Numbered from the stretch's first letter, positions 17,357-26,223 are shown. The stretch: 64,000 nucleotides of DNA from JAMXLO01 sp963819855 (GCA_963819855.1 CAWFYC010000020.1:372001-436000), one strand, 5' to 3'. The notes: generated by a model not told the origin, from the letters alone. Numbers and translations: made by a program.

Positions 17357-17439
17357 CTCGGCCGCGCGCCGCCCTCAGGTCCGGCGCCTTTGGCGCCCCG
17401 CTGCGCGGCTACGGGACTTGACCGCGGCGCGCGGCCGAG
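17357..17439. repeat. Long GC-rich palindrome inside the IS remnant
   Basis: CTCGGCCGCGCGCCG (17357-17371) pairs exactly with 17425-17439, enclosing a smaller hairpin GGCGCCTTTGGCGCC. It could be a nested repeat that inserted into the IS remnant, or a cruciform-prone deletion junction. Confidence 0.5.
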
Positions 17440-17695
17440 AGGGTGGCAATGATGCCGTCGACGCTCGCCCCTGTCCTCATTGCGGCGTGAGCGCCACGGT
17501 GACGTTTCTACTTTGCAGGAAAACGGACAGATCAACTTGGTTGCAACACCGCCCTTGCTTTGCCACGCGCGCATCCGCCCCGTCCCCATCGAGCACTTTT
17601 CGGTCAGGAAGGTTATCATATAAGACTATTGAAACCATAAATACTAACTCCCATCTCGCCTCCTTCCGCCTGCGGCAAAGGAGCGCCTCCGCGTC

Positions 17696-18373
17696 ATGTT
17701 CGTCATCCCCAACATTCCGGAACCCCTCTCCCGGGCGATTTACGCCGACCTCCTGAACCACCTTCCGTCGCCGGCCGAGGACACCCCGGAAGCCCGCGCC
17801 TTTCGCGACGAACGCGCCGTCACCGCCGTCGCCCACCTGCTGCCGGAAAATGCCGCCGAGGCCGAAGTCGCGGTACTGATCGTCGGCGCGCAATTCCACG
17901 CCAGGGACGCGCTCCGCTCCGTTGCCGCACACGCCGGCACCGATCCGGCCGAGGTCCGCCGCTGCCGTGCCCAGGCCGCCAGCATGATGCGCCAGGCCGA
18001 CAGCGGCATACGCACCCTGATGCGCATGCAGGCCGAACGTCACAAGGCCGAGGACGCGCTGCGCCCGTTCGCGATGCAGCGCGCCGGCTACTGGTTCAAG
18101 CCGGTCGCCGGGCCCGAGCCGCCGCCTGAACCGGCCCCGGTGCCGGAACCCAGCGCACCGCCCGGGAAGGAGTTCGCCGCCATGACCCCAGCAGAGCGCT
18201 ACCTCTCGCTCTACCCGCGGCGGGCAGCTTCCATCCTGGCGCATGGCGGCATGCCGCCGCAGCCCGACTTCCCACCGCCGGACCGCGAGGAGCTGGAGGA
18301 CCTCCTCACCAGCACCAGCCCGATCGTCCGCGAGTTTGCCCGGCGCATACAGGCCGCGCCGGCCGCAGCTTGA
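17696..18373 (+). CDS. Hypothetical protein with Pro/Glu-rich linker
   Basis: A 225-residue protein I cannot assign to a function. Residues 1-130 are mainly helical (NIPEPLSRAIYADLLNHLPS, then AEVRRCRAQAASMMRQADSG and a Met/Arg-rich helix). Residues 140-160 are a Pro/Glu linker (PEPPPEPAPVPEPSAPP), and the C-terminal part contains MTPAERYLSLYPRRAASILA. From memory, similar proteins occur in several copies in Acetobacteraceae genomes, often next to mobile elements. ATG 17696 is preceded by AAAGGAG. The gene sits between the IS remnant and pcaG and has no partner. No catalytic motif, signal peptide or membrane segment. Confidence 0.75.
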   Translation: MFVIPNIPEPLSRAIYADLLNHLPSPAEDTPEARAFRDERAVTAVAHLLPENAAEAEVAVLIVGAQFHARDALRSVAAHAGTDPAEVRRCRAQAASMMRQADSGIRTLMRMQAERHKAEDALRPFAMQRAGYWFKPVAGPEPPPEPAPVPEPSAPPGKEFAAMTPAERYLSLYPRRAASILAHGGMPPQPDFPPPDREELEDLLTSTSPIVREFARRIQAAPAAA

Positions 18374-18480
18374 CGCAGCGGATGGGACTCAATCTCAGGA
18401 ACCGCAACAGTGAGACGCCACCGATCCACCACCGCCGCCGCCGATCCCGGCCGGTCCGGGCAATCGGGCGCCGGCAGGAC

Positions 18481-19002
18481 CTACACTTCCAGGAACACCG
18501 TCTCACCTTCGCCTTGCAGCCGCACGTCCATCCGCCAGATCCCCGCGCCTGCCGGCCGCGCGATCAGCGTGGCACGCCGTGCCGGCTCCTCGATCGAGAC
18601 CAGCAGCGGGTCGGTCTCGTTCAGCTTCTCGCCCTGGAAATATGCCCGCGTCACCAATCCACGCATCAGCCCGCGCGACAGCACGCAGAGCGCGATATGC
18701 GGCGCCTGTTGCGTGTTGCCCCGCCCGGCCACTGGCCCCGGCTTCACCGTGGTGAACCGGTACATGCCGGCGCTGTCGGTGTTGCTCCGCCCGAACCCTG
18801 GGAAACTGTCCGACGCCGGCGGATCGGACTGCCAGATCTCCACGCACGCATCCGCGCACGGCTTGCCGTCGCCATCCAGCACCGCGCCGGTCAGCGTGAT
18901 CTTCTCCCCCTGCGCACCGAACCGCGTCAGGTCTGCCCAGGACGGATCCTCCAGCAGGTGCCAATACGGCCCGATGGTCTGGCTGGCGGTGGCGCTCGGC
19001 AT
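18481..19002 (-). CDS. pcaG: Protocatechuate 3,4-dioxygenase, alpha subunit
   Basis: The 173-residue alpha subunit of the intradiol ring-cleavage enzyme that converts protocatechuate to 3-carboxy-cis,cis-muconate. It starts with the family pattern SATASQTIGPYWH and contains GDGKPCADACVEIWQSDP and RFTTVKPGPVAG; the iron ligands of the beta subunit are absent, as expected for alpha. Short length (PcaG is usually 180-210) reflects compact loops. It starts three bases after the pcaH stop, so the two are co-translated and would form the (alpha-beta)-Fe protomer in the cytoplasm. Confidence 0.93.
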   Translation of the reverse strand: MPSATASQTIGPYWHLLEDPSWADLTRFGAQGEKITLTGAVLDGDGKPCADACVEIWQSDPPASDSFPGFGRSNTDSAGMYRFTTVKPGPVAGRGNTQQAPHIALCVLSRGLMRGLVTRAYFQGEKLNETDPLLVSIEEPARRATLIARPAGAGIWRMDVRLQGEGETVFLEV

Positions 19003-19005
19003 CGC

Positions 19006-19707
19006 TCAGTGCCCCATCGGCGTGGCGTCGCGCCCGCGCAGTAGGACGTCGAAGCGATAGCCGAGTGCGTAGTCCGGCTCGGTGATGTCGAGATCGAACG
19101 CCGCGATCAGCCGGTTGCGCGCGTGCTCGTCCGGCACCGCATGGAAGATCGGATCGAATGCCAGCAGCGGGTCGCCCGGAAAGTACATCTGGGTGACCAG
19201 CCGGGTGGCGAACGCCGGTCCGAAATACGAGAAATGGATGTGGTTCGGCCGCCAGGCGTTGCGGTGGTTCGGCCAGGGATAGGCGCCGGGCCGGATGGTC
19301 AGGAACCGGTAGCGCCCGTGCTCGTCGGTGAACACCCGGCCGGCGCCGTGGAAATTCGGATCCAGCGGCGCGTCGTGCTGGTCGGCCGGATGGTGGTAGC
19401 GGCCGGTCGCACTGGCCTGCCAGATCTCCACCATCGTATTGGGCACCGGCCTGCCGTCCTCATCGGTGATGGTGCCGGCCACGATGATGCGCTCGCCGAG
19501 CGCCGGCTTGCCGTCACTCATTGTCATATCGGCAAGCGGCGGAAAGTGGCTGGGCGAGAAGCTCGGACCGGTGGTCTCGGTGATCGTTTGGGGCAGCGGA
19601 TGCAGCCTCTGCTTCGGATGCCGCTTGATGGTACCACGATACGCTGGCGCATCATACGGCGGCTGCGTACCCGGGGTGAGTGGGCGGAATGGGACCGGAT
19701 CGGTCAC
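19006..19707 (-). CDS. pcaH: Protocatechuate 3,4-dioxygenase, beta subunit
   Basis: The catalytic, Fe(III)-binding subunit, 233 residues. All four iron ligands can be placed by alignment with the Pseudomonas enzyme: Y104 (ATGRYHHPAD), Y143 (PGAYPWPNH), H156 and H158 (WRPNHIHFS). The family N-terminal extension and TETTGPSFSP precede the beta-sandwich. The start is GTG 19707, chosen because TTGGAGGACCCA lies directly upstream; a longer open frame reaches 19830 but has no ribosome-binding site. It is first in the pcaHG pair and is divergent from the phosphatase gene, with about 110 bases for promoters. No regulator gene is adjacent. Confidence 0.95.
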   Translation of the reverse strand: MTDPVPFRPLTPGTQPPYDAPAYRGTIKRHPKQRLHPLPQTITETTGPSFSPSHFPPLADMTMSDGKPALGERIIVAGTITDEDGRPVPNTMVEIWQASATGRYHHPADQHDAPLDPNFHGAGRVFTDEHGRYRFLTIRPGAYPWPNHRNAWRPNHIHFSYFGPAFATRLVTQMYFPGDPLLAFDPIFHAVPDEHARNRLIAAFDLDITEPDYALGYRFDVLLRGRDATPMGH

Positions 19708-19820
19708 TGGGTCCTCCAAGGTAACGGGCGCGCGCAGGCTGTCACAGCGAACTGGCCGCTGCAATTGGTCGGAATGGTCGCTACGATGCCGCGTCGTTGG
19801 TAACGGCAGGAGGAACCGGC

Positions 19821-20438
19821 ATGGGTGCAACCAAGATCATGGTGATCCGTCACGCGGAGAAGCCAGGATACTACAACGGCCCGGCTTATGGCGGCGTCAA
19901 CGCCACCGGTGCGGCCGACCCTGAATCACTCGTCACAATCGGTTGGGAGCGCGCCGGCGCGCTGGTCACGCTGTTCGCGCCACCATGGGGTCCAGAGACA
20001 ACCAGGCTCGCCCAGCCCCGACATATCTATGCGGCCGATCCCGACCCGACGGACAAGGAGCCGAGCCAGCGCCCTTACGAAACCGTAACCGCGGTAGCAG
20101 CAAAGCTTGGGCTGAAGATCAACACGAAGTACAAGAAGAACCACTACCCCGAGATGGTAAATGAGGCTATCGCCAAGGAAGGTGTTGTTCTCATCAGTTG
20201 GCAGCACGAAGATATCCCGTTGCAAAATGCCAACGGCCAGCCCGGCATCAGCCAGTGCATCCTGACTGACACCGGAACTTCCGGCACCCTCGGGGTTCCT
20301 GCGTCCTGGCCGAAGGGCTCCGACGGCGTCGCGCGATATGACCTCGTGTGGGTGTTCGATCGCCCGTCGGGCACCGGCCCGATCACCGGTTTCACGCTGT
20401 TCGCCCAGATGCTGCTGCCCGGCGACGCGCCGGTGTAG
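19821..20438 (+). CDS. Histidine phosphatase superfamily protein
   Basis: A 205-residue protein with the phosphoglycerate-mutase-like RHG signature at its N-terminus (KIMVIRHAEKPG, with R10 and catalytic H11). Downstream landmarks include RHIYAADPDP and SWQHEDI, the latter carrying the second active-site His. ATG 19821 is chosen because AGGAGG lies eight bases upstream. The lack of a signal peptide points to a cytoplasmic enzyme. Substrate is unknown; the branch is not that of metabolic phosphoglycerate mutase. It is divergent from pcaHG. Confidence 0.8.
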   Translation: MGATKIMVIRHAEKPGYYNGPAYGGVNATGAADPESLVTIGWERAGALVTLFAPPWGPETTRLAQPRHIYAADPDPTDKEPSQRPYETVTAVAAKLGLKINTKYKKNHYPEMVNEAIAKEGVVLISWQHEDIPLQNANGQPGISQCILTDTGTSGTLGVPASWPKGSDGVARYDLVWVFDRPSGTGPITGFTLFAQMLLPGDAPV

Positions 20439-20445
20439 CCTGCCG

Positions 20446-21063
20446 TTACCGTGCCAGGGCGGCGATCAAGGCCTGTGCCTTGGCGCTGACCGTCTCCGGG
20501 CTGTCCCCCGACCGGTAGATCGCCGACCCAATCCCGAAGCCGGCGGCGCCGGCCGCGCGCCACGCCGCCATGTTGGACGCATCGATGCCGCCCACCGGGA
20601 GCACCGCGGTCCCCGGCGGCAGCACCGCCCGCAGCGCGCGCAGCACCGCGGGACTGGCAGCCTCCGACGGGAACAGTTTCAGCCCATCCGCCCCCGCCGC
20701 CAGCATGGCGAACGCCTCGGCCGGAGTGAAGAAGCCCGGCACCGCCAGCAGGCCTTGCTGCTTCGCCGCCCGCGCGATCGCGGCATCGGCGTGCGGGGTG
20801 ACGATCAGCCTGCCTCCGGCGCCAGCGATCTCCACCACCTGCGCCGGCGCCATCACAGTGCCGGCACCGATCAGCAACCGGTCGCCGAACGTGCGCGCCA
20901 GCAGCGCGATGCTTTCCATCGGCTGCGGGGAGTTCAGCGGCACCTCGACGATGGCGATACCTTGCCGTTCGAGGGCAGCACCGATCGCCACGACTTCGTC
21001 AGGTTTCACCCCGCGCAGGATGGCGATCAGCGGACAGCGCCCGAGCCAGGATGTCAGTTCCAT
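20446..21063 (-). CDS. dgoA: 2-dehydro-3-deoxy-6-phosphogalactonate aldolase
   Basis: A 205-residue class I aldolase of the KDPG/KDPGal family that cleaves KDPGal to pyruvate and glyceraldehyde-3-phosphate in the De Ley-Doudoroff galactose/galactonate pathway. Visible features are PLIAILRGVKPDE near the N-terminus, VEVPLNSPQPMESI, LIGAGTVMAPAQV, the Schiff-base lysine in ADGLKLFPSE and the phosphate-binding VGGIDASNM. KDPGal rather than KDPG aldolase is favoured by the PLNSPQP motif and the adjacent kinase gene, which overlaps it by 10 bases. The two form a coupled operon. Confidence 0.92.
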   Translation of the reverse strand: MELTSWLGRCPLIAILRGVKPDEVVAIGAALERQGIAIVEVPLNSPQPMESIALLARTFGDRLLIGAGTVMAPAQVVEIAGAGGRLIVTPHADAAIARAAKQQGLLAVPGFFTPAEAFAMLAAGADGLKLFPSEAASPAVLRALRAVLPPGTAVLPVGGIDASNMAAWRAAGAAGFGIGSAIYRSGDSPETVSAKAQALIAALAR

Positions 21064-21938
21064 GCCGCTTGCCCGCCGATCAGAGCCAGGCCGCGCGCCG
21101 CGGCCTCGCCATCATGCCGCTCGGGATATCCGCCATGCGCCGAGATCGCCCGCGCATACAGCATGGTCAGCTCCGGTGCACCGATCACGTGCACGACCGT
21201 CCCTTGATGCCCTGCCAGCGCCGAGCACACCTCGTGGCCGATCAGGATGCCGGACAGATAGGCCGCCGCATCGGTCTCGGCCAGCCGCCCCGCCAGCACC
21301 AGCGAGCGCGCACCGAAGATGTGGTGCAGCAGCCCGCCCGGATCGCCGCACCGCCGCACGCCCGCGTCGAACGGCGCACCGTCCGCGGGGCCCTCGCGCA
21401 TCATGCGCCCAAGGATCGTGTGCCCGCGCAGAGCGCCGAACGTTTCGCCGGTCATATGCGTGGTGAAGCCGACGATGCGGTCGCCATCGACACGGACCCA
21501 TTTCGAATGCGTCCCCGGCAGGCAGGCCAGCCCGCTGCCGCCCATCGCCCCCAGCACGCCGAACACCTGCGTCTCCTCGCCGCGCATCACCTCGGCGACA
21601 CCCGCATCATCTGCGGCAGACAGGCCGGGCACCAGCTTCACCTGCCCCCAGTCGAACTCGATCTCCACCAATCCGGCAGCAACCTCAGGCGCGCCGACCG
21701 GGCACGGCAGATAAGGTGCCTCCCGCCAGCCCTGCCGGCTGCCGATCATCCCCGACAGCAGCACGTGGCCCTCGCCGGCAGCGAGCCACGGCCCGACCTC
21801 CTCGCGAAGCGTGTCGGCGAAGCGGTTATCGGGCACGTTGAGCAGGCCGCGCAGCGCGGTGCGGCGGTCGCGAATGGTCCCGTCCTTCGCGATACGGAAG
21901 GCGCGGAAGCTGGTGGTGCCCCAATCGACGCCGATCAT
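21054..21938 (-). CDS. dgoK: 2-dehydro-3-deoxygalactonokinase
   Basis: A 294-residue ATP-dependent sugar-acid kinase that phosphorylates 2-dehydro-3-deoxygalactonate, giving the substrate of the co-encoded aldolase. The N-terminal phosphate-1 motif IGVDWGTTSFRAF and the family blocks LLSGMIGSRQGW, CLPGTHSKWV and FGARSLVLAGRL are present, and length is normal. The stop overlaps the start of dgoA. It lies 12 bases downstream of putA and may belong to one long minus-strand transcript. Galactonate dehydratase and a transporter are not in this window. Confidence 0.93.
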   Translation of the reverse strand: MIGVDWGTTSFRAFRIAKDGTIRDRRTALRGLLNVPDNRFADTLREEVGPWLAAGEGHVLLSGMIGSRQGWREAPYLPCPVGAPEVAAGLVEIEFDWGQVKLVPGLSAADDAGVAEVMRGEETQVFGVLGAMGGSGLACLPGTHSKWVRVDGDRIVGFTTHMTGETFGALRGHTILGRMMREGPADGAPFDAGVRRCGDPGGLLHHIFGARSLVLAGRLAETDAAAYLSGILIGHEVCSALAGHQGTVVHVIGAPELTMLYARAISAHGGYPERHDGEAAARGLALIGGQAAWN

Positions 21939-21950
21939 GGATCGTTCCCC

Positions 21951-24900
21951 CTATCCTTCGTCCGAGGCAAGCAGCGCCGCATTGCCTCCGGCCGCCGCAG
22001 TGTTGATGGATAAGACGCGCTCCTCGGCAAATCGATACAGCGTGATCGGCCCACCGGCCTTCGGCCCGGAGCCGGAAAGGCCGCGCCCGCCGAACGGCTG
22101 CACCCCGACCACCGCGCCGATCTGGTTGCGGTTCACATAGGAGTTGCCGATCCGCAGCCGCTGCGCGATGCGCCGCTGGGTAGCCTCGATCCGGCTATGG
22201 ATCCCCAGCGTCAGCCCGTGACCAGTGGCGTCGATAACATCCATCAGTTCGTGGAGCCGATCGGCCGCATAACGCACGATGCACAGCACCGGCCCGAAAA
22301 TCTCCGTGGTCAGCGCACTGGCGTGTTCAAGCAGAAAGGCGCGTGGCGCGAAGAAGCTGCCGTGCTCGGTGCCGGGTGGCAGCGGTAGCGCAAACAGCGG
22401 CGTGCCGAACTGCGCCGCCGCGCGCTCCAATGCTGCGCGTGCGTCCTCGTCGATCACCGGGCCGACATCGGTCGCAGGGTCGAGCGGATCGCCGATCAGC
22501 AGTGTCTCCGCGGCGCCGTGCAGCATGCTCAGCACGCGGTCGGCGATGTCATCCTGCACGCATAGCAGGCGCAGCGCCGAACAGCGCTGGCCGGCCGAGC
22601 CGAACGCACCGGTCAGCACGTCGGTGACCACCTGCTCAGCAAGCGCAGAACTGTCCACGATCATCCCATTGATGCCGCCGGTCTCCGCGACGAGCGGAAC
22701 GATTGGCCCGGGCCGCGCGGCAAGCGATTGCGCGATCGCCTGCGCGGTCTCGGTACCGCCGGTAAATGCGACGCCTGCTATGCGTGGATCGTTCACCAGC
22801 GCCTGGCCAACCGTACCGTCACCCGGCAGCAGTGCCAATGCCGAGGCTGGCACACCCGCCTCGATCAGCAGACCAATGGCGCGAGCCGCGACCAGCGGCG
22901 TCTGCTCGGCGGGTTTGGCCGCCACAGCGTTGCCGGCTGCGAGCGCGGCGGCGATCTGGCCGGTGAAGATCGCCAGCGGGAAGTTCCACGGGGAGATAGC
23001 GGCGAACACGCCACGCCCACCGAGCGCCCAGGTGTTGCGCTCGCCGGTAGGTCCGGCGAGTTCGCGCGGCGCGGCGAAGTCCTTGCGCGCATGCAGCGCG
23101 TACCAGCGGCAGTAGTCCGCCGCCTCGCGAACTTCCGCGATGCCGTCGGGCAATGTCTTGCCGCCTTCGCGTGCCAGCAGGAACAGCAGTTCCTCGCGCG
23201 ACGCCTCGATCAGATCGGCGGCGCGTTCCAGCACGCCGGCGCGATGCGCGCCGCCCGCCATGTCCCACTCGCTGCAGCCACGCGCGAGCACATCGAGTTC
23301 CGCGTCGATTTCCGCCGGACCAGCATCATCGATCGAACCGACCAGTACACGGCGATCGGCAGGATTGCGGATTTCACGCGTGCCTTGCGTTACGCGGCTG
23401 GCGTGGCGGTGAACCGCGGCGAGCAGGTCCGGGCCGATCGTACGGTCGGCGAGATCGACGCCGGCGGAATTGACGCGATCCGGATAAAGCTCGCGCGGCC
23501 GCGGAATGCGTGGATTGCCGCTGGCGCCGAGCGCGCGCAGCCGCGCCACGGGATCGGCGACGATCGCCTCTTCGGGCACCGACGGATCGACCAGGCGATG
23601 CACGAAACTGGTGTTGGCGCCGTTCTCCAGCAGCCGTCGGACCAGATAGGCGAGCAGGTCCTCATGCGTGCCGACCGGCGCATAGACCCGCACCGGATAA
23701 GTCGCATCATGGTACAGCGCCTCGCCCATACCGTGCAGGCGCTGCATCTCGAACTCGTGCTCGCCGGCGCATTCGAGGACGAAGGCCAGGCTGTGCGCGT
23801 TGTGCGTGGCGAAGGCGGGGAGGATCGCGTCGTGGCATTCCAGCATGCGCCGCGCGCAGGCGAGCCAACTCACGTCGGTCGCGGCCTTGCGGGTGAACAC
23901 CGGATAGTCCGGATGGCCCTGCACCTGCGCCAGCTTGATCTCGCTGTCCCAGTAGGCGCCCTTCACCAGCCGCGTCGGGATGCGATGCCGCGTACGCCGA
24001 CCTTGTTCGGCGATCCAGTCGATCAGCGGCAGCGCCCGCTTCTGGTACGCCTGCACGGCGATACCCAGTCCGTTCCAGCCCGCGAGCATCGGGTCGGCCA
24101 AGACCGTGGAAAAGATGTCGAGGCTGATTTCCAACCGGTCCGCCTCCTCCGCATCGACGGTAAGCCCGATGTTCGCCGTTTTCGCAGCGAGGGCGAGACC
24201 GCCCAGCGTGCCGATCAGCGCCGGCACGCAACGCGTTGACTGCAACGGCTCGTAGCGCGGATGCAGCGCCGAGAGCTTGACCGAAATGCCCGACGCGCTC
24301 GCCAACGGGCTCCGGCCGATGGCGCCGATCGCGTCGAGATAGGCGAGCCGGTAGCGTTCCGCATCTGCATGCGTCTTCGCCGCCTCGCCCAGCATGTCGA
24401 AGCTGTAGCGGCGGCGCCGGTCGGCACGCGCCAGTGCCTCATGGATCGTGCGGCCCATGACGAATTGCCGCGCCAGCACGCGCATGCCGCGCCGCAAGGC
24501 GCCTCGGATCACCGGTTCGCCCATGCGCCGGATCACGCCGCCGATGACGCCGGCCACATCGTCCAGCGCCAGCACGCGCCCGGTCAGCATGAACGCCCAG
24601 GCGGACGCGTTCACCGCGAGCGAGTCGCCATGGCCAAGGTGCTTCTGCCAGTCAGCAGCAGCGATGCGGTCATCGATCAGCGCATCGGCGGTGGCAGCAT
24701 CCGGAATGCGCAGCAGTGCCTCGGCCAGGCAGAGCAGCGCGACACCTTCCGCGGTGCCGAGACCGTATTCGGCCAGGAAGTCGGTGATGTCCGCGCCGGG
24801 CCTGTGCGCCGCGCGCGCGGCATGGACGAGGGAGCGAGCGCGCAAATCCACGCGCGCTGAGAGATCGTCAGGCAGCGTCGCCGCATCGAGCAACGGCGTG

Positions 24901-24959
24901 AGCACGACCGGTTCGGCCGCGCGATGCAGTCGCCGCATGTAAGTCCGGTCGTCCGGCAT
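21951..24959 (-). CDS. putA: Bifunctional proline dehydrogenase / glutamate-semialdehyde dehydrogenase
   Basis: A 1002-residue PutA that oxidises proline to glutamate in two steps, passing electrons from FAD to quinone and then to NAD. The N-terminal half is the FAD barrel, with VKGAYWDSEIKLAQ and FATHNAHSLAF. The C-terminal half is an ALDH with the acid E759 (AETGGINGM) and nucleophile C793 (GSAGQRCSAL), 34 residues apart as usual. Length fits short PutA without the ribbon-helix-helix DNA-binding domain, so it should not repress its own gene. ATG 24959 (MPDDRTYMRRLH) is chosen; the 107 in-frame codons before it overlap the upstream gene and look non-native. Upstream spacing of 53 bases suggests an operon with the transglutaminase-like gene. 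Confidence 0.95.
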   Translation of the reverse strand: MPDDRTYMRRLHRAAEPVVLTPLLDAATLPDDLSARVDLRARSLVHAARAAHRPGADITDFLAEYGLGTAEGVALLCLAEALLRIPDAATADALIDDRIAAADWQKHLGHGDSLAVNASAWAFMLTGRVLALDDVAGVIGGVIRRMGEPVIRGALRRGMRVLARQFVMGRTIHEALARADRRRRYSFDMLGEAAKTHADAERYRLAYLDAIGAIGRSPLASASGISVKLSALHPRYEPLQSTRCVPALIGTLGGLALAAKTANIGLTVDAEEADRLEISLDIFSTVLADPMLAGWNGLGIAVQAYQKRALPLIDWIAEQGRRTRHRIPTRLVKGAYWDSEIKLAQVQGHPDYPVFTRKAATDVSWLACARRMLECHDAILPAFATHNAHSLAFVLECAGEHEFEMQRLHGMGEALYHDATYPVRVYAPVGTHEDLLAYLVRRLLENGANTSFVHRLVDPSVPEEAIVADPVARLRALGASGNPRIPRPRELYPDRVNSAGVDLADRTIGPDLLAAVHRHASRVTQGTREIRNPADRRVLVGSIDDAGPAEIDAELDVLARGCSEWDMAGGAHRAGVLERAADLIEASREELLFLLAREGGKTLPDGIAEVREAADYCRWYALHARKDFAAPRELAGPTGERNTWALGGRGVFAAISPWNFPLAIFTGQIAAALAAGNAVAAKPAEQTPLVAARAIGLLIEAGVPASALALLPGDGTVGQALVNDPRIAGVAFTGGTETAQAIAQSLAARPGPIVPLVAETGGINGMIVDSSALAEQVVTDVLTGAFGSAGQRCSALRLLCVQDDIADRVLSMLHGAAETLLIGDPLDPATDVGPVIDEDARAALERAAAQFGTPLFALPLPPGTEHGSFFAPRAFLLEHASALTTEIFGPVLCIVRYAADRLHELMDVIDATGHGLTLGIHSRIEATQRRIAQRLRIGNSYVNRNQIGAVVGVQPFGGRGLSGSGPKAGGPITLYRFAEERVLSINTAAAGGNAALLASDEG

Positions 24960-25012
24960 GCGGCCATCCTGCCACGGATCATCGGCCGCGGGCGATGTTG
25001 TCGATCGTCGGC

Positions 25013-25864
25013 TTAAAGCTCGAACACCTGCACCGATACTTCCATGCCGTTGAAGGCATTGCCCGGCCCTTCCCATACGCCGGAAATAGGGCACGCCCGC
25101 TCCTGTTCGCGGGCGACGGCAACGGAAATATGTTCGGCGCCAACCATCTTGTTGTTGGTGGGATCGAAGCCATGCCAACCTGCACCAGGAATATAAATCT
25201 CGGTCCAGGCGTGGGTGGCGCCATGCTGGCCTTCGCCCATTTGCACGTAGCCGGTGACGAATCGCGCGCCGAACCCCCAATGTCGTGCCGCCTCCATCAT
25301 CAGCACCGCAAAGTCACGGCATGAACCGCTGCCGCGCCTGAGCGTCTCGCACGGCAGCTGGACACCTGGGTCCTCGCGCTGCACGTACTGGACGGATCGA
25401 TGGATGTAGCTATTGAGGTTGTTGAGCAGCTCGAAGGTTTCGATCAGCTGGCCGGGGCGGTACAGCGCCTGTAGCCATTCGTAGAGCTTCGGTCCTTCGT
25501 ATGGGTAACTCGGAAGGCGGTATTGCACCAGTTCGATCTGCTCTTCGGGAGCGTACTGGAACGGAAAATAACGCGCTGCCGGATCGATCAGGCACTCGAT
25601 CGGACTGTCACGAATGTAGTCCACATCCATTTCGCCCAGGATGCTCAACCGATTGGACGGTTCGGCAAAGGTTAGAATGGCGATCGAGTTGCCATAGATG
25701 TCGCGTAGCCAGCGGACGTTGGCCTCCGGCTCGACGGTGAGTACTCCGCGCACGATGTGGATATCGTGTCCCTCGCGCGGCCGCATCATCGCACGATGCG
25801 GGCCGAACGTGACCGGTTGCAGGTAGTGATATTCTGTCCTGTGAACGACCCGGATTCGCTTCAT
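25013..25864 (-). CDS. Transglutaminase-like cysteine peptidase family protein
   Basis: A 283-residue protein with a bacterial transglutaminase N-terminal beta domain (RIRVVHRTEYHYLQPVTFGPHR) followed by the catalytic domain. The triad is visible: Cys in RGSGSCRDFAVLM, His in HGATHAWTEIYIP and Asp in WHGFDPTNN. No signal peptide is present. Such proteins are thought to be amidohydrolases or peptidases acting on peptide or isopeptide bonds, but no substrate is known. It lies directly upstream of putA on the same strand. Proteins of this type are often clustered with alpha-E and circularly permuted ATP-grasp genes, which are absent here. Confidence 0.88.
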   Translation of the reverse strand: MKRIRVVHRTEYHYLQPVTFGPHRAMMRPREGHDIHIVRGVLTVEPEANVRWLRDIYGNSIAILTFAEPSNRLSILGEMDVDYIRDSPIECLIDPAARYFPFQYAPEEQIELVQYRLPSYPYEGPKLYEWLQALYRPGQLIETFELLNNLNSYIHRSVQYVQREDPGVQLPCETLRRGSGSCRDFAVLMMEAARHWGFGARFVTGYVQMGEGQHGATHAWTEIYIPGAGWHGFDPTNNKMVGAEHISVAVAREQERACPISGVWEGPGNAFNGMEVSVQVFEL

Positions 25865-25914
25865 GGCGTGTGTCCCGTCGTGGTTATGTCGGCTATGACG
25901 CCGCTCGATTGGCT

Positions 25915-26136
25915 TTAATCGCGGACGATCCGGCCGATCTTCAGCTCATCCACCGTGAGCCGTCGGACATGCAAGGAGCGCACGCTCCCGCGACCGATCA
26001 CGAGCCGGCCAACGGCCAGGCGGGCGATGGCGATAGCGCCGATGGCGAGCGCTCCCAGTGCGAGCGCTCCCACAGCGCCGGCCCCGAGTGCGCGCGCCGG
26101 CAGCCGGGCTCGAGGACGGCCTGCGTCGGAGATCAT
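25915..26136 (-). CDS. Small Gly/Ala-rich membrane-associated hypothetical protein
   Basis: A 73-residue protein with a hydrophobic, repeat-like core (GALALGALAIGAIAIARLAVG) and a C-terminal tail SLHVRRLTVDELKIGRIVRD. The pattern of short ALG/AIG repeats followed by an RRL-x-VDEL tail is one I know from small hypothetical proteins of proteobacteria. It probably inserts in the membrane. ATG 26136 has a plausible GGAGG-poor leader, so the start is not firmly set. No functional data can be inferred from neighbours. Confidence 0.55.
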   Translation of the reverse strand: MISDAGRPRARLPARALGAGAVGALALGALAIGAIAIARLAVGRLVIGRGSVRSLHVRRLTVDELKIGRIVRD

Positions 26137-26148
26137 CTGCGGTTCACC

Positions 26149-26212
26149 CTGTCATTGCGAGCGAAGCAAAGCAATCTCGATCGAGATAGCTTCGCTCCGC
26201 TCGCATGACAGC
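26149..26212. repeat. Dispersed palindromic repeat (TGTCATTGCGAGCGAAGC type)
   Basis: CTGTCATTGCGAGCGAAGC at the left and GCTCGCATGACAGC at the right are complementary, with ATCTCGATCGAGAT forming an internal palindrome. Elements with these ends are scattered widely in proteobacterial intergenic DNA. It lies between the small membrane protein gene and the dihydropyrimidinase stop. Confidence 0.6.
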
Positions 26213-26223
26213 CGTGCCGCTAT

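Larger units (their letters stand above)
17029..17516. mobile_element. Degenerate insertion sequence bounded by 17-bp inverted repeats (ISNCY-like)
   Basis: Left end GCAAAGTAGAAATGTCA (17029-17045) matches the reverse complement of the right end (17500-17516) at 16 of 17 positions. A second, looser copy of the left end occurs at 17004-17023 (GGCAAAGCTAAAATGTCAGC). Inside is the start of an ISNCY-type transposase gene and then a large internal deletion, since only about 490 bases separate the ends. The element is therefore non-autonomous and dead. The rest of 16957-17695 holds no gene I can support. Confidence 0.55.
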
